Shown: one piece after another, positions 24,152 through 33,157 of the stretch
Layout of the letters: the number at the start of each line of letters is the position of its first letter
How positions within the stretch are numbered: the stretch's first letter is position 1
Notes under the pieces: model-generated
Told to the model about the DNA's origin: nothing
Seen by the model: only the letters and a program-made list of their open reading frames with translations
The model's database searches: none
Assembly (NCBI GenBank): GCA_944388405.1
Contig: CALXIQ010000016.1
Location: 16,886 to 80,885 of the forward strand
Length of the DNA stretch: 64,000 nt
Source of the DNA: an uncultured Ruminococcus sp.
GTDB taxonomy: Bacteria > Bacillota > Clostridia > Oscillospirales > Ruminococcaceae
Reading direction: 5' to 3'
Position numbers and translations under genes: made by a program

Positions 24152-25495
24152 TTATATAATTTCCGTACGGTTAAGATAACCGTTATCGTAATCGCCCTTT
24201 AAAAATGCGTCGGTGCGAATAAGCTTAAGCTGAAAATCAATATTTGTGGCAACTCCGTCCACAATAAATTCAGACAGCGCCCAGGTCATCTTGGCGATTG
24301 CCTCCTCACGGTTTGCGCCGTGAACAATAAGCTTTCCTATCATGCTGTCGTAATAAGGTGGAATCTCATAGCCCTGATAAACCGCCGTGTCCACCCTTAT
24401 TCCGGGACCACCCGGAATGTGCAGCGACTGAATAACTCCCGGCGACGGACGGAATCCCAGCGCAGGATTTTCGGCGTTTATTCTGCACTCTATCGAATGA
24501 CCGTTTAGCTTTACATCCTCCTGCTTAATTGCAAGATGTTCACCCGAAGCAATAAGCAGCTGCTGCTTTACAAGGTCTATTCCCGTAACCTCCTCGGTTA
24601 TTGGGTGTTCAACCTGTATACGGGTGTTCATCTCCATAAAGTAGAAGTTGCCCTTGTTGTCCACCAGAAACTCAATCGTTCCCGCATTGCGGTAGCCGCA
24701 AACCTTGGCAGCCTTTACCGCCGCTTCGCCCATTTTCTTGCGAAGCTCCTCGGTCATTATGGGCGAAGGCGCTTCCTCAAGCACCTTCTGATTTCTCCGC
24801 TGCATGGAGCAATCTCTCTCGCCCAGATATATAACGTCGCCGTAATTGTCCGCAAGAATCTGAATTTCAATATGCTTGGGATTTTCGATAAACTTCTCTA
24901 TGTAAATCTCGTCATTGCCGAAGCAAGCAAGAGCCTCCTGCTTTGCCGCAGTCATCTGCCCTTCCAGCTCGTCGTCTGAGCGGACAATTCTTATACCTCT
25001 TCCGCCGCCGCCTGCCGACGCCTTTACCATAACGGGATAACCCAGCTGATTTGCAAGGGTGTGAGCGGCGTGTATGTTAGAAATTGCGCCGTCTGAGCCC
25101 ATTATTACCGGCACTCCCGCTTCTTTCATTGTTTCCTTTGCCTGAGCCTTGTCGCCCAGCATTTCAATGCTGTGAGCTCTGGGACCTATAAAAGTTATTC
25201 CGCACTTTTCACAGGTTCGGGCAAAGGCAGGGTTTTCCGACAAAAATCCGAAGCCGGGGTGAATAGCCTCCGCCCCCGTTACCTCGCAAGCGGCTATAAT
25301 CGCTTTTACGTTAAGATAGCTGTCCTTGCTTGCCGCAGGACCTATGCACACCGCCTCGTCAGCAATTTTTGCGTGAAGAGCATTTTTATCAGCGGTAGAA
25401 TATACCGCTACCGTATGTATTCCCAGCTCTCTGCACGCACGTATTACACGAACCGCAATTTCTCCGCGGTTTGCTATTAAAACCTTTTTGAACAT
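24152..25495 (-). CDS. accC: Acetyl-CoA carboxylase, biotin carboxylase subunit
   Basis: A 447-residue ATP-grasp enzyme that carboxylates the biotin of AccB with bicarbonate. N-terminal FKKVLIANRGEIAVRVIRACRELG and IHPGFGFLSEN form the biotin-carboxylase N domain; the ATP-grasp part has KASAGGGGRGIRIV and YFMEMNTRIQVEHPITEEVTG. An in-frame ATG six codons earlier exists, but the ATG at 25495 gives the conserved beginning and has AAGG at correct spacing. Located between fabZ and accD in the operon. Confidence 0.96.
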   Translation of the reverse strand: MFKKVLIANRGEIAVRVIRACRELGIHTVAVYSTADKNALHAKIADEAVCIGPAASKDSYLNVKAIIAACEVTGAEAIHPGFGFLSENPAFARTCEKCGITFIGPRAHSIEMLGDKAQAKETMKEAGVPVIMGSDGAISNIHAAHTLANQLGYPVMVKASAGGGGRGIRIVRSDDELEGQMTAAKQEALACFGNDEIYIEKFIENPKHIEIQILADNYGDVIYLGERDCSMQRRNQKVLEEAPSPIMTEELRKKMGEAAVKAAKVCGYRNAGTIEFLVDNKGNFYFMEMNTRIQVEHPITEEVTGIDLVKQQLLIASGEHLAIKQEDVKLNGHSIECRINAENPALGFRPSPGVIQSLHIPGGPGIRVDTAVYQGYEIPPYYDSMIGKLIVHGANREEAIAKMTWALSEFIVDGVATNIDFQLKLIRTDAFLKGDYDNGYLNRTEII

Positions 25496-25603
25496 AGCCT
25501 TTTCGCCTTTCACAAAGAAATTTCAAGAAAATCTGCACCGACGCAGTATATAAGCATCGGGCAGTGCAACCGCCTTACAGCAAGAAGCTTACATTCCTGC
25601 CGC

Positions 25604-26035
25604 TTATTTTATGGCGAAAGTGATTTCCGCAGAAACCGCCTTCTTGCCGCCTACGGTGGCAAGCGCTTTTCCCACGCCGATAGGCCCTTTAATCTTTATA
25701 ATCTCAACCTCAATGTTGAGAGTATCGCCGGGAACTACCTGCTGACGGAACTTGCAATCCTTTATTCCGCCGAAAAGACCGATTTTGCCCTTGTTTTCAG
25801 GCATGGAAAGCAAAGCCACAGCCCCTGCCTGAGCGCACATTTCAACCATAAGCACTCCCGGAGTTACGGGATAGCCGGGGAAATGTCCCTTAAACCAGAA
25901 ATCGTCCTCTTTCATATACTTTGTGGCAACCACTCTCTTGCCTACCTCAAGCTCGTTTACCTCGTCGATAAGCAGGAAGGGGTCGCGGTGAGGGATAATC
26001 TCCATTATCTGTTCTCTGTTTAAAACTACTGCCAT
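25604..26035 (-). CDS. fabZ: (3R)-hydroxyacyl-ACP dehydratase
   Basis: A 143-residue hotdog-fold dehydratase that removes water from 3-hydroxyacyl-ACP in each elongation round. It shows IMEIIPHRDPFLLIDEV, the catalytic His and Glu in KGHFPGYPVTPGVLMVEMCAQ, and the dimer strand DNCKFRQQ-like KDCKFRQQVVPGD. Start ATG has GGAGG seven bases upstream. Located 13 bases behind accB. Confidence 0.96.
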   Translation of the reverse strand: MAVVLNREQIMEIIPHRDPFLLIDEVNELEVGKRVVATKYMKEDDFWFKGHFPGYPVTPGVLMVEMCAQAGAVALLSMPENKGKIGLFGGIKDCKFRQQVVPGDTLNIEVEIIKIKGPIGVGKALATVGGKKAVSAEITFAIK

Positions 26036-26048
26036 TTCGCTTCCTCCG

Positions 26049-26507
26049 TTATCCGATTATCATAACCGTCTGGTCATACTCCAGAGCGTCGCCGTCATTA
26101 ACAAGAATCTCCTTGACAACTCCGTCAAATTCGCTCTGAACCTCATTCATAACCTTCATTGACTCAATAATGAAAATCGTATCCCCCTTCTTAACCTGCT
26201 GCCCCACCGTTACAAACGGCTTGTCGTCAGGCGACGGAGCGGCATAGAATGTTCCCACAATCGGCGCTTTTACCTGATTGCCCGACACTGCAGGAGCAGC
26301 ATTTTCTGCACTTTGCGCCACCGCAGCCGTTTGCTGAGGCATTACAGGCATAGCGGGCATCGGCGGTGGAGGAGGACACTTTTGTCCCTTTATGGTAAAC
26401 TTAAAATCGTCCTCTTCTATAGTTATCTCCGAAAGACCTTTTTCGTTTATAAGGTCAGCAAGCTTTTCGATATTTTCCTGTGTGAAATCAAAACCTATCT
26501 TTCCCAT
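26049..26507 (-). CDS. accB: Biotin carboxyl carrier protein of acetyl-CoA carboxylase
   Basis: A 152-residue carrier. Residues 1-45 form the N-terminal interaction part, residues about 48-75 a flexible Pro/Ala-rich linker (PPPPPMPAMPVMPQ), and the last 75 residues the biotinyl domain with IESMKVMNEVQSEFDG, where the Lys is biotinylated. Start ATG has AGGAG upstream. It sits between fabF and fabZ, the usual order in Clostridia. Confidence 0.96.
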   Translation of the reverse strand: MGKIGFDFTQENIEKLADLINEKGLSEITIEEDDFKFTIKGQKCPPPPPMPAMPVMPQQTAAVAQSAENAAPAVSGNQVKAPIVGTFYAAPSPDDKPFVTVGQQVKKGDTIFIIESMKVMNEVQSEFDGVVKEILVNDGDALEYDQTVMIIG

Positions 26508-26518
26508 ATATATTCTCC

Positions 26519-27754
26519 TTAATCAACATATTTTTTAAGGCAGATAGTAGCGTTGTGTCCGCCGAAGCCCAGGGAGTTGGAAAGCGCACCATTAATATCA
26601 ACCTCTCTGTTGCCGTCAACGCAGTAGTCAAGGTCACATTCGGGGTCGGGAGTCTTGTAGCCCAGTGTCTTGTGAACAAGACCTTCCTTAACGGAAAGAG
26701 CGGTAACGATAGCTTCAACTCCGCCTGCCGCTCCCAGCAGATGACCAATCATTGACTTTGTGGAATTGATAACAGTCTTTCTTGCCGCATCTTCTCCCAG
26801 AGCAAGCTTTATTGCAACGGTTTCGTACTTGTCGTTAAGCTCGGTTGAAGTTCCGTGGGCGTTAATATAGTTGACCTCATCGGCTTTAAGTCCCGCTTCT
26901 TCATAAGCGTGCTTCATAGCGTATGCCGCCGCTTCTCCGGTGGGGGCAGGGCTTGTAATGTGGAAAGCGTCGTCGGTTGCGCCGTAGCCTGCTATTTCAG
27001 CGATAATCTCAGCGCCCCTTGCCTTTGCGTGTTCAAGCTCCTCAAGGCAGAGTATTCCCGAACCCTCGCCCAGAACAAAGCCCTGTCGATTGAGGTCAAA
27101 AGGCGTAGATGCTGTTTCAATTGTTTCAGCTCTGGAAAGTGCCTTCATATTATTAAAGCCGCCCAGGGAGAATCTTGAAATACAAGCCTCAGCACCTCCG
27201 CACAGGCAAACGTCAAGATAGCCGTCCTTTATTTTGCGGAAAGCCTCGCCTATTGCGTGAGTGCCGGAAGAGCAGGCGGTAGTGGTGCAGAAGTTGTCGC
27301 CCTTGAAGCCGGTTTTCATTGCAACCATTCCTGCCGCCATATTGCTTATCATCATAGGAACAAAGAAAACCGAAATCTTATCGGGCTTTTCGTTAAACTT
27401 TGTAACTTCATGCTCGGTCAGGTTCAGTCCGCCTATTCCCACGCCGATAATAACGCCGGCTCTGAATGGGTCAACGTCCTTGAAATCGCTGCCTGCCATT
27501 TCAAGCGCCTGCTTTGCAGAACACAGTGCAAACTGGGTGAACCTGTCCATTCTCTTGGCGTCTTTTTTATCTATGTACTTGCTGTTGTCAAAGTCCTTTA
27601 CCGCTCCTACAACCTTAACGGGAAAGCCCTCCGTATCAAACTGGTCAATATATGAAATACCGTTTTTATTGGCCTTGATATTATCCCAGAACTCAGAAAC
27701 GCTCTGCCCCAGAGGGTTGACCGTTCCCATTCCCGTAATAACTACTCTTCTCAT
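26519..27754 (-). CDS. fabF: 3-oxoacyl-ACP synthase II
   Basis: A 411-residue condensing enzyme that extends acyl-ACP with malonyl-ACP. The active-site Cys is in TTACSSGTHAIGEA, the two His in NAHGTSTELND and GHLLGAAGGVEA, and the C-terminus has NSLGFGGHNATICLK. The frame opens seven codons earlier, but the ATG at 27754 gives MRRVVITGMGTVNPLG and has AGGAG upstream. Operon position between fabG and accB. Confidence 0.96.
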   Translation of the reverse strand: MRRVVITGMGTVNPLGQSVSEFWDNIKANKNGISYIDQFDTEGFPVKVVGAVKDFDNSKYIDKKDAKRMDRFTQFALCSAKQALEMAGSDFKDVDPFRAGVIIGVGIGGLNLTEHEVTKFNEKPDKISVFFVPMMISNMAAGMVAMKTGFKGDNFCTTTACSSGTHAIGEAFRKIKDGYLDVCLCGGAEACISRFSLGGFNNMKALSRAETIETASTPFDLNRQGFVLGEGSGILCLEELEHAKARGAEIIAEIAGYGATDDAFHITSPAPTGEAAAYAMKHAYEEAGLKADEVNYINAHGTSTELNDKYETVAIKLALGEDAARKTVINSTKSMIGHLLGAAGGVEAIVTALSVKEGLVHKTLGYKTPDPECDLDYCVDGNREVDINGALSNSLGFGGHNATICLKKYVD

Positions 27755-27871
27755 TTGAACACTCCTTTTTTGCAATTGACAAGACGCTGTTTTCCGCCTT
27801 GCCTGTTATAGCGCCGCCGGGAGCAATGCATTGCCTTCAGAAACAAGCCGCCCCAGCGTTTCGCTTAATAA

Positions 27872-28606
27872 TTACATTGAAAGTCCGCCGGAAATTTCTA
27901 TAACCTGTCCCGTAACGTAGCTTGCATCCTTTGAAGCTAAGAACGAAACCACTCCGGCAATCTCCTCAACCTCGCCGTAACGCTTCATTGCAATCTGAGC
28001 AATCATAGCGTCACGCTGAGCGTCGGTCAGCTTGTCGGTCATGGGTGTTTTGATAAATCCCGGAGCAACGGCGTTGCAGGTTATTCCCCTTGAGCCCAGC
28101 TCCTTTGCAACCGTCTTGGTCATTCCGATGATAGCCGCCTTTGAAGCGGAATAGTTCATCTGACCGGGATTTCCGTAAACGCCCGCAACGGAGGAAAGAT
28201 TAATAATCCTTCCCGACTTCTGACGCATCATAACGTTTCCCACAAATTTACTCATATTAAATACGCTCTTCTGGTTTACCGCAATAACGCTGTCGTACTG
28301 CTCCTCGCTCATTCTTGCCATAAGGCCATCCCTTGTGATGCCGGCGTTATTGACAAGCACATCTATTGTGCCGAAACGAGCCTTTACCGCCTTGACGGTT
28401 TCCTCAACCTGAGAATAGTTTGAAACGTCGCAGATGAATTTTTCCACCTCAACGCCCTCGGCTTTGATTTTATCCATTATGTCGTTACTTTCAAACATTG
28501 CCTCGCTGATGTCGTTAAGAGCAATATTATAGCCGTCCTTTGCAAGACGAAGAGCGATAGCCGCTCCTATTCCTCTCGCCGAACCTGTAATCAGTGCTGT
28601 TGCCAT
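27872..28606 (-). CDS. fabG: 3-oxoacyl-ACP reductase
   Basis: A 244-residue short-chain dehydrogenase that reduces 3-oxoacyl-ACP with NADPH. The cofactor motif is TGSARGIGAAIA, NAGITRDGLM follows, and the catalytic Ser, Tyr and Lys are in INLSSVAGVYGNPGQMNYSA and SKAAIIG. The C-terminal YVTGQVIEISGGLSM is typical. Start ATG has AGGAGG upstream. A 117-base gap before fabF contains no recognisable gene. Confidence 0.96.
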   Translation of the reverse strand: MATALITGSARGIGAAIALRLAKDGYNIALNDISEAMFESNDIMDKIKAEGVEVEKFICDVSNYSQVEETVKAVKARFGTIDVLVNNAGITRDGLMARMSEEQYDSVIAVNQKSVFNMSKFVGNVMMRQKSGRIINLSSVAGVYGNPGQMNYSASKAAIIGMTKTVAKELGSRGITCNAVAPGFIKTPMTDKLTDAQRDAMIAQIAMKRYGEVEEIAGVVSFLASKDASYVTGQVIEISGGLSM

Positions 28607-28664
28607 GCTTTTTTCCTCCTGTTTTATGCTGATTTATCTGCTGCCCGATAACTAATTGGCACAG

Positions 28665-29531
28665 TTATTCGCCGGTCACATATTCCGAAATAATATCATA
28701 CCAGAATTCGCCCAGCTTTGAATAGCCCTCTTCCGTAGGATGAACGCCGTCCTGCAAATCTTCCTTGGTGAGAGCGCTGTTGACGTCAGCAAGCTCTATA
28801 TTGGCGCCTGCCGCCTTTTCCTCTTCAACCAGAGCCCTAACCTCTTCGTTGAAGTCGTCTACGCACTGGTCCATGCTTTCAACGGTAAAATACTCGGGGT
28901 CAATGTATGTAGTGTCCTCAGCGTTCATATAGGGAAGGGTTGCAAGATAAAGCATACCGTCCTCCGGCAGCTTTTCAAGAATGCTGTCAACCAGGGCTTT
29001 AAGTCTATCTCCTGCGGTGTCAAGCTCATAAAGGCTCAATATGTCGTTTGTGCCTATCTGAAGCATTACCACATCGGGAGTATATGTTGTGAATATATCG
29101 TCGATTTTGTCGGATATTCCCGCACGTCCGCCCGTAATAGAATATTCTCCCGGTATAGCGTCGATGGAAAAGCCGGTATAACCGCAGTAGTCATTGTCAT
29201 AGCAGTCCCCGCCCTGCTTTTCACCGACAAAATCCACGTACTGAGATAAGCCGTTTTCCTCAAGGAGATTTGCAAGGGAAACCCGGTACGCTCCGTTGTA
29301 GGTAAATCCCTCTGTTATAGAATCTCCGAGAGGCATAAGCTTAATGCTTCTGGGATATTGCACATCATCTTCCGAAGCTACGCTTTCCGTTACGCTTTCC
29401 TCAGTACTTTCTGCAGCGCTTTCCGCCGCCGAGCTTACCTCCTCCTGAGAAGAGGAAGTATCCGTTTCGCCGCAAGCTGACAGCAGCATTGCAGACAACA
29501 ACAAGGGCAAAAGAACTTTCTTCATTTTCAT
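28665..29531 (-). CDS. SGNH/GDSL-hydrolase lipoprotein inside the fab operon
   Basis: A 288-residue exported lipoprotein: signal peptide with lipobox LLSAC (Cys at residue 20), then a Ser/Glu-rich linker (about 23-55, TDTSSSQEEVSSAAESAAES), then an SGNH hydrolase domain. Block I is LMPLGDSITEG (Ser nucleophile), block III IGTNDILS, and block V DGVHPTEEGY (catalytic Asp and His). It would act outside the cell on an ester such as a lipid or acetylated carbohydrate. It stands between fabK and fabG, on the same strand with gaps under 80 bases, an unusual neighbour for cytoplasmic lipid synthesis. AGGG before ATG 29531 is the nearest binding site; AAAGGAGGTG lies farther up. Confidence 0.88.
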   Translation of the reverse strand: MKMKKVLLPLLLSAMLLSACGETDTSSSQEEVSSAAESAAESTEESVTESVASEDDVQYPRSIKLMPLGDSITEGFTYNGAYRVSLANLLEENGLSQYVDFVGEKQGGDCYDNDYCGYTGFSIDAIPGEYSITGGRAGISDKIDDIFTTYTPDVVMLQIGTNDILSLYELDTAGDRLKALVDSILEKLPEDGMLYLATLPYMNAEDTTYIDPEYFTVESMDQCVDDFNEEVRALVEEEKAAGANIELADVNSALTKEDLQDGVHPTEEGYSKLGEFWYDIISEYVTGE

Positions 29532-29610
29532 ACCGTGTCCCTAACAGGGAGCACACCTCCTTTTACTATTCTGTTTTTTGATTATCAATCCCCGAGCTGA
29601 AAGGACTGCT

Positions 29611-30549
29611 TTACTTATTAAGCAGCTGCTCTGCCTGAGCAAACATTTCCTCTATCATGTCCTTTGCAGGCTCGATTTTGTTTACCATTCCCGCAATTGC
29701 TCCGCAAAGGAAAGAGCCCTCCTCAAGATTGCCATCCTGAACCGCCTTTCTCAGCGAGCCTAAAGTTATCTTCTCAAATTCGTCGGGAGTAAGTGAGCCG
29801 TCCATTTCGCCGCTGGCAAGTCTCTTTGAGAACTTGGTCTTTACGTTTCTGCAAGGATGACCTGTAGTGCGTCCCGTTACAATGCTGTCGGTATCCTTGG
29901 CCTTTATAACCAGCTCTTTATACACCGGGTGAATCTGGCACTCCTCAGCCGCAAGGAAGCGAGTGCCCAGCTGAACGCCCTCAGCGCCCAGCATAAAGGA
30001 TGCGGCGATTCCTCTGCCGTCGGCAATTCCGCCTGCCGCTATAACGGGTATCTCCACAGCGTCAACAACCTGTGGCACAAGGCACATGGTGGTGTTTTCG
30101 CCGATATGACCGCCTGATTCGGTACCCTCGGCAACAACGGCGTCCGCGCCGGCTCTTTCCATTCTCTTTGCCAGAGCCACCGACGGAATTACCGGGATAA
30201 CCTTAATTCCGGCTTCCTTCCATGCCGCCATATACTTTCCGGGGTTGCCTGCGCCGGTAGTAACTACCGGAACGCCCTCCTCAACAACCAGCTTTGCCAG
30301 GTCCTCAGCGTTGGGGCTCATAAGCATGATGTTTACGCCGAAAGGCTTGTCCCCTACGGCAGCTTTGGTTTTTCTGATCTGCTCTCTCAGATAGTCGATG
30401 GGAGCAGAACCGCCTGCGATAAGTCCCAGACCTCCCGCATTGGAAACTGCCGAAGCAAGGGTGGATTCCGCAATCCAAGCCATGCCGCCCTGAATGATGG
30501 GGTATTTAATCCCCAGAAGTTCCGTGATTCTTGTCTTCTTAGTTGTCAT
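29611..30549 (-). CDS. fabK: Enoyl-ACP reductase II (FMN type)
   Basis: A 312-residue flavoprotein of the nitronate-monooxygenase-like TIM-barrel family that performs the last reduction of each fatty acid cycle. Visible are LLGIKYPIIQGGMAWIAEST, VSNAGGLGLIAGGSAP, DAVVAEGTESGGHIGE, IPVIAAGGIADGRG and GAEGVQLGTRFLAAEEC, which build the FMN site. No fabI is present in the window, so this is presumably the organism's enoyl reductase here. It lies between fabH and the esterase gene. Start has AGGAG upstream. Confidence 0.95.
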   Translation of the reverse strand: MTTKKTRITELLGIKYPIIQGGMAWIAESTLASAVSNAGGLGLIAGGSAPIDYLREQIRKTKAAVGDKPFGVNIMLMSPNAEDLAKLVVEEGVPVVTTGAGNPGKYMAAWKEAGIKVIPVIPSVALAKRMERAGADAVVAEGTESGGHIGENTTMCLVPQVVDAVEIPVIAAGGIADGRGIAASFMLGAEGVQLGTRFLAAEECQIHPVYKELVIKAKDTDSIVTGRTTGHPCRNVKTKFSKRLASGEMDGSLTPDEFEKITLGSLRKAVQDGNLEEGSFLCGAIAGMVNKIEPAKDMIEEMFAQAEQLLNK

Positions 30550-30608
30550 ATGATTTACTCCTTTTATCTGAAGTCTGACGGCTGTCTTTTGAAAATCTCC
30601 GTCTAAAA

Positions 30609-31622
30609 TTAATACTCAAACACCACTCCGCCGTAGGTAAGTCCTCCGCCAAAGCCTACAAGGCAAACCTTGTCGCCTCTTTTGATCCTGCCGTCCTTTA
30701 CCGCATCGTAAAACGCCAGCGGTATTGACGCTGAGGAGGTATTGCCGTAACGGTCGATATACGTAGGGAACTTGTCCATAGGCAGTCCAAGATGCTTTGC
30801 CGCAGTTTCAATGATTCTGATGTTTGCCTGATGAGGAACAATAGCATCAAGCTCCTCAGGCTTTATGCCTGCTTTTTCGCACGCCTTTTCAACTGCATTG
30901 GGCATAGCCTTTGTAGCAAATTTGTATACTTCCTTGCCGTCCTGATAGAAATAATGCTCTTTGGTCTGAGGCATTGACATATCAAAATCTTCCATATTGG
31001 TGCGGAATACGTTTTCCGACTTAAGCGCACGAGCCACAACCTTATCCGCTCCGTTTCCGTCAGCGCCCAGGAAGTTTGAATACAAAGCACCCTCACATTT
31101 TTCAATCACAAACGCACCTGCGCCGTCGCCTAACAGCACACAGGAGGAACGGTCGGTATAATCCGTGAACTTTGAAAGCTCCTCCGCCGCAACCACAAGC
31201 ACAGTTTTAACGTCGTCGCCGCTATAGAGATATCTTTTCGCTGCGTCAACCGCATAAGCAAAGCCTGAACAGGCGGCGTTTATGTCAAACGCCATGCAGC
31301 CGATTGCTCCGATTTCACGCTGAATAAGGCAAGCCATTGACGGAGTATAAAAATCCGCCGTAACCGTTGCGGCTATGATAAGGTCAATCTCCTCGGGGGA
31401 AATGCCTGCGTCGGAAATCGCTTCCTTCGCCGCCATTGCGCCCAGATAATATGTAGGCTCGCCGTTTGTAATGTGTCTGGTTTTGATGCCCGTTCTCTGA
31501 GTTATCCACTCGTCGCTGGTATCAACAATCTTTGTGAAATCCTCGTTTGTCGCTACCATCTCAGGAACGTATCTGCCTATCCCTTTAACCTTAATTCCCT
31601 GTTTCTTATTAATGTCCTCCAA
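30609..31622 (-). CDS. fabH: 3-oxoacyl-ACP synthase III
   Basis: A 337-residue condensing enzyme that starts fatty acid synthesis from acetyl- or branched acyl-CoA and malonyl-ACP. The active-site Cys is in DINAACSGFAYAVD, His in PHQANIRIIE and Asn in GNTSSASIP; GVVFEY ends the protein. The start codon is TTG with GGGAGG eight bases upstream. First gene of the fab-acc operon. A 20-base inverted repeat lies just upstream and may control the whole operon. Confidence 0.96.
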   Translation of the reverse strand: MEDINKKQGIKVKGIGRYVPEMVATNEDFTKIVDTSDEWITQRTGIKTRHITNGEPTYYLGAMAAKEAISDAGISPEEIDLIIAATVTADFYTPSMACLIQREIGAIGCMAFDINAACSGFAYAVDAAKRYLYSGDDVKTVLVVAAEELSKFTDYTDRSSCVLLGDGAGAFVIEKCEGALYSNFLGADGNGADKVVARALKSENVFRTNMEDFDMSMPQTKEHYFYQDGKEVYKFATKAMPNAVEKACEKAGIKPEELDAIVPHQANIRIIETAAKHLGLPMDKFPTYIDRYGNTSSASIPLAFYDAVKDGRIKRGDKVCLVGFGGGLTYGGVVFEY

Positions 31623-31640
31623 TTAAACTTCCTCCCAAAC

Positions 31641-31660
31641 TGATTTATATTTTTAAATCA
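31641..31660. promoter_or_regulatory. Perfect inverted repeat before fabH, likely operator
   Basis: TGATTTA, TATTTT, TAAATCA: seven-base arms that are exact reverse complements, 19 bases from the fabH start. Its AT-rich form recalls operators of fatty acid regulators such as FabT, but no such regulator is encoded nearby. Confidence 0.55.
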
Positions 31661-32160
31661 AAGTATTGTGCAGATTAAATTTATATGATATAATACAGTA
31701 AACAGCTGAAACAAAATGTGTTTCTCGCATTGTAATTGTTTAAAATTTCGTATCAAAGAAACTGCCGCCAAGCCTGAAAATAAGCTTAACCTTATTTATT
31801 ATAAACTTATTTTATGGATTGGTAAACAACAAATAATGAACAACCTATGGCAAAAGCAAATATTTAAATATTTTTTCACAATCAGGTCGCTCTATAGTGT
31901 ATTGTTGGCAACATTGATACTAATTAATTCCAAAAATATTTTGACACCTGTCATATTTTATGAATCCAATATTAATGCGGATTTTGTTACCCATTATTCA
32001 TATAAACAATCTCAGTTTAATGATAGCATTTATGACAGAGATAATTTGTCAAACCAAAGGGGAAGAAAATGCGGTTGAAACGTTCCCATAACAACTCGTG
32101 CGTTGTGCAAAAGTATAATTGCAGTTTTATATTTTCTGAAAACAATTTTATTTGAAGGAG
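31661..32160. other. AT-rich intergenic region between fabH and fabD
   Basis: About 500 bases, clearly richer in A and T than the flanks. TTGTGC-17-TATAAT at 31666-31694 could be a rightward promoter, and TATAAT near 32115 another -10 closer to fabD. A 120-codon open frame (31716-32078) has no ribosome binding site and an unlikely composition. Otherwise I see nothing. Confidence 0.4.
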
Positions 32161-32170
32161 TTATACAGCT

Positions 32171-33094
32171 ATGGCAAAAAACATTTTTCTTTTTTCGGGA
32201 CAGGGCTCTCAGTATGTAGGCATGGCAAAGGAGCTTTACGACACTTACGACGGAGCTAAAGCGGTATTTGAAACGGCAAATTCCATTCTGGGCTACGATA
32301 TTGCAAACATCTGCTTCAACGGCCCTGATACCGAGCTTAACAAAACGGCAAATTCACAGCCTGCCATTATGGCCTGCTCTCTGGCAGCGTTTGAGGCAGC
32401 TAAGACCGAGGGAATCACCTTCGACGGCGTTGCGGGACATTCCCTGGGAGAATACGCCGCCATGGTTGCCGCAGGGGTGGTAACAATGGAAGACGGTTTC
32501 AAGCTTATTAAAGCAAGAGCTGCGGCTATGCAGAAGGCGGCTGAGGAAAACGACGGGGCAATGTACGCTATAATTGGTATGCCTGCGGAAGAAGTTGAAA
32601 AGGTCTGCGAGGAGACCGAGGGATATGTTGTTCCCGTAAACTACAATTCATCGGTGCAGACGGTTATTGCAGGAGAAACCTCCGCCTGCGAAGCTGCGGC
32701 GGCAAAGTTTGTTGAGATGAAGAAAAAAGCCATTAAGCTTAACGTTGCCAGCGCATTCCATTCAAAGCTTATGCAGTCTGCCGCTGACGAGTTTATAAAG
32801 ACTGCCGAAACTATAAGCTTCCGCACCGCAAAAGTTGATTTCTATTCAAACCTGACGGGAGAAAAGCTTGAGGATTTCTCAGATATGCCATCTATGCTGG
32901 CAAGGCACATCGTTTCGCCGGTTAAATTCACTTCCGAGCTTGCTTTGATGGACAAAGCCGGATATGAAAACTACATCGAGCTTGGCCCAAACAAGGTGCT
33001 TACCGGACTTGTAAAGAAGACCCTCAAAGGCGCAAGCGCAATGAACATTGAAAATGCGGCGACCCTTGAAAAAGCACTTGAAGCGTTAAAATAA
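32171..33094 (+). CDS. fabD: Malonyl-CoA:ACP transacylase
   Basis: A 307-residue enzyme moving malonyl groups from CoA to acyl carrier protein. FLFSGQGSQYVGMAKEL opens the protein, the active-site Ser is in GVAGHSLGEYAAMVAAG, and the catalytic His is in ASAFHSKLMQSA; GPNKVLTGLVKKT closes it. Start ATG has AAGGAG upstream. It is divergent from the rest of the fatty acid operon rather than inside it, so the operator before fabH could control both sides. Confidence 0.95.
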   Translation: MAKNIFLFSGQGSQYVGMAKELYDTYDGAKAVFETANSILGYDIANICFNGPDTELNKTANSQPAIMACSLAAFEAAKTEGITFDGVAGHSLGEYAAMVAAGVVTMEDGFKLIKARAAAMQKAAEENDGAMYAIIGMPAEEVEKVCEETEGYVVPVNYNSSVQTVIAGETSACEAAAAKFVEMKKKAIKLNVASAFHSKLMQSAADEFIKTAETISFRTAKVDFYSNLTGEKLEDFSDMPSMLARHIVSPVKFTSELALMDKAGYENYIELGPNKVLTGLVKKTLKGASAMNIENAATLEKALEALK

Positions 33095-33157
33095 TCAGAA
33101 AGCGAAGAAATTTTCCGCAGGGAGAAAATCATAATTCTATTGCAGGGAGGAAAACCG

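Noticed and set aside
31716..32078. 120-codon open frame between fabH and fabD
   Set aside because: No ribosome binding site, unusual composition, no domain; treated as non-coding.
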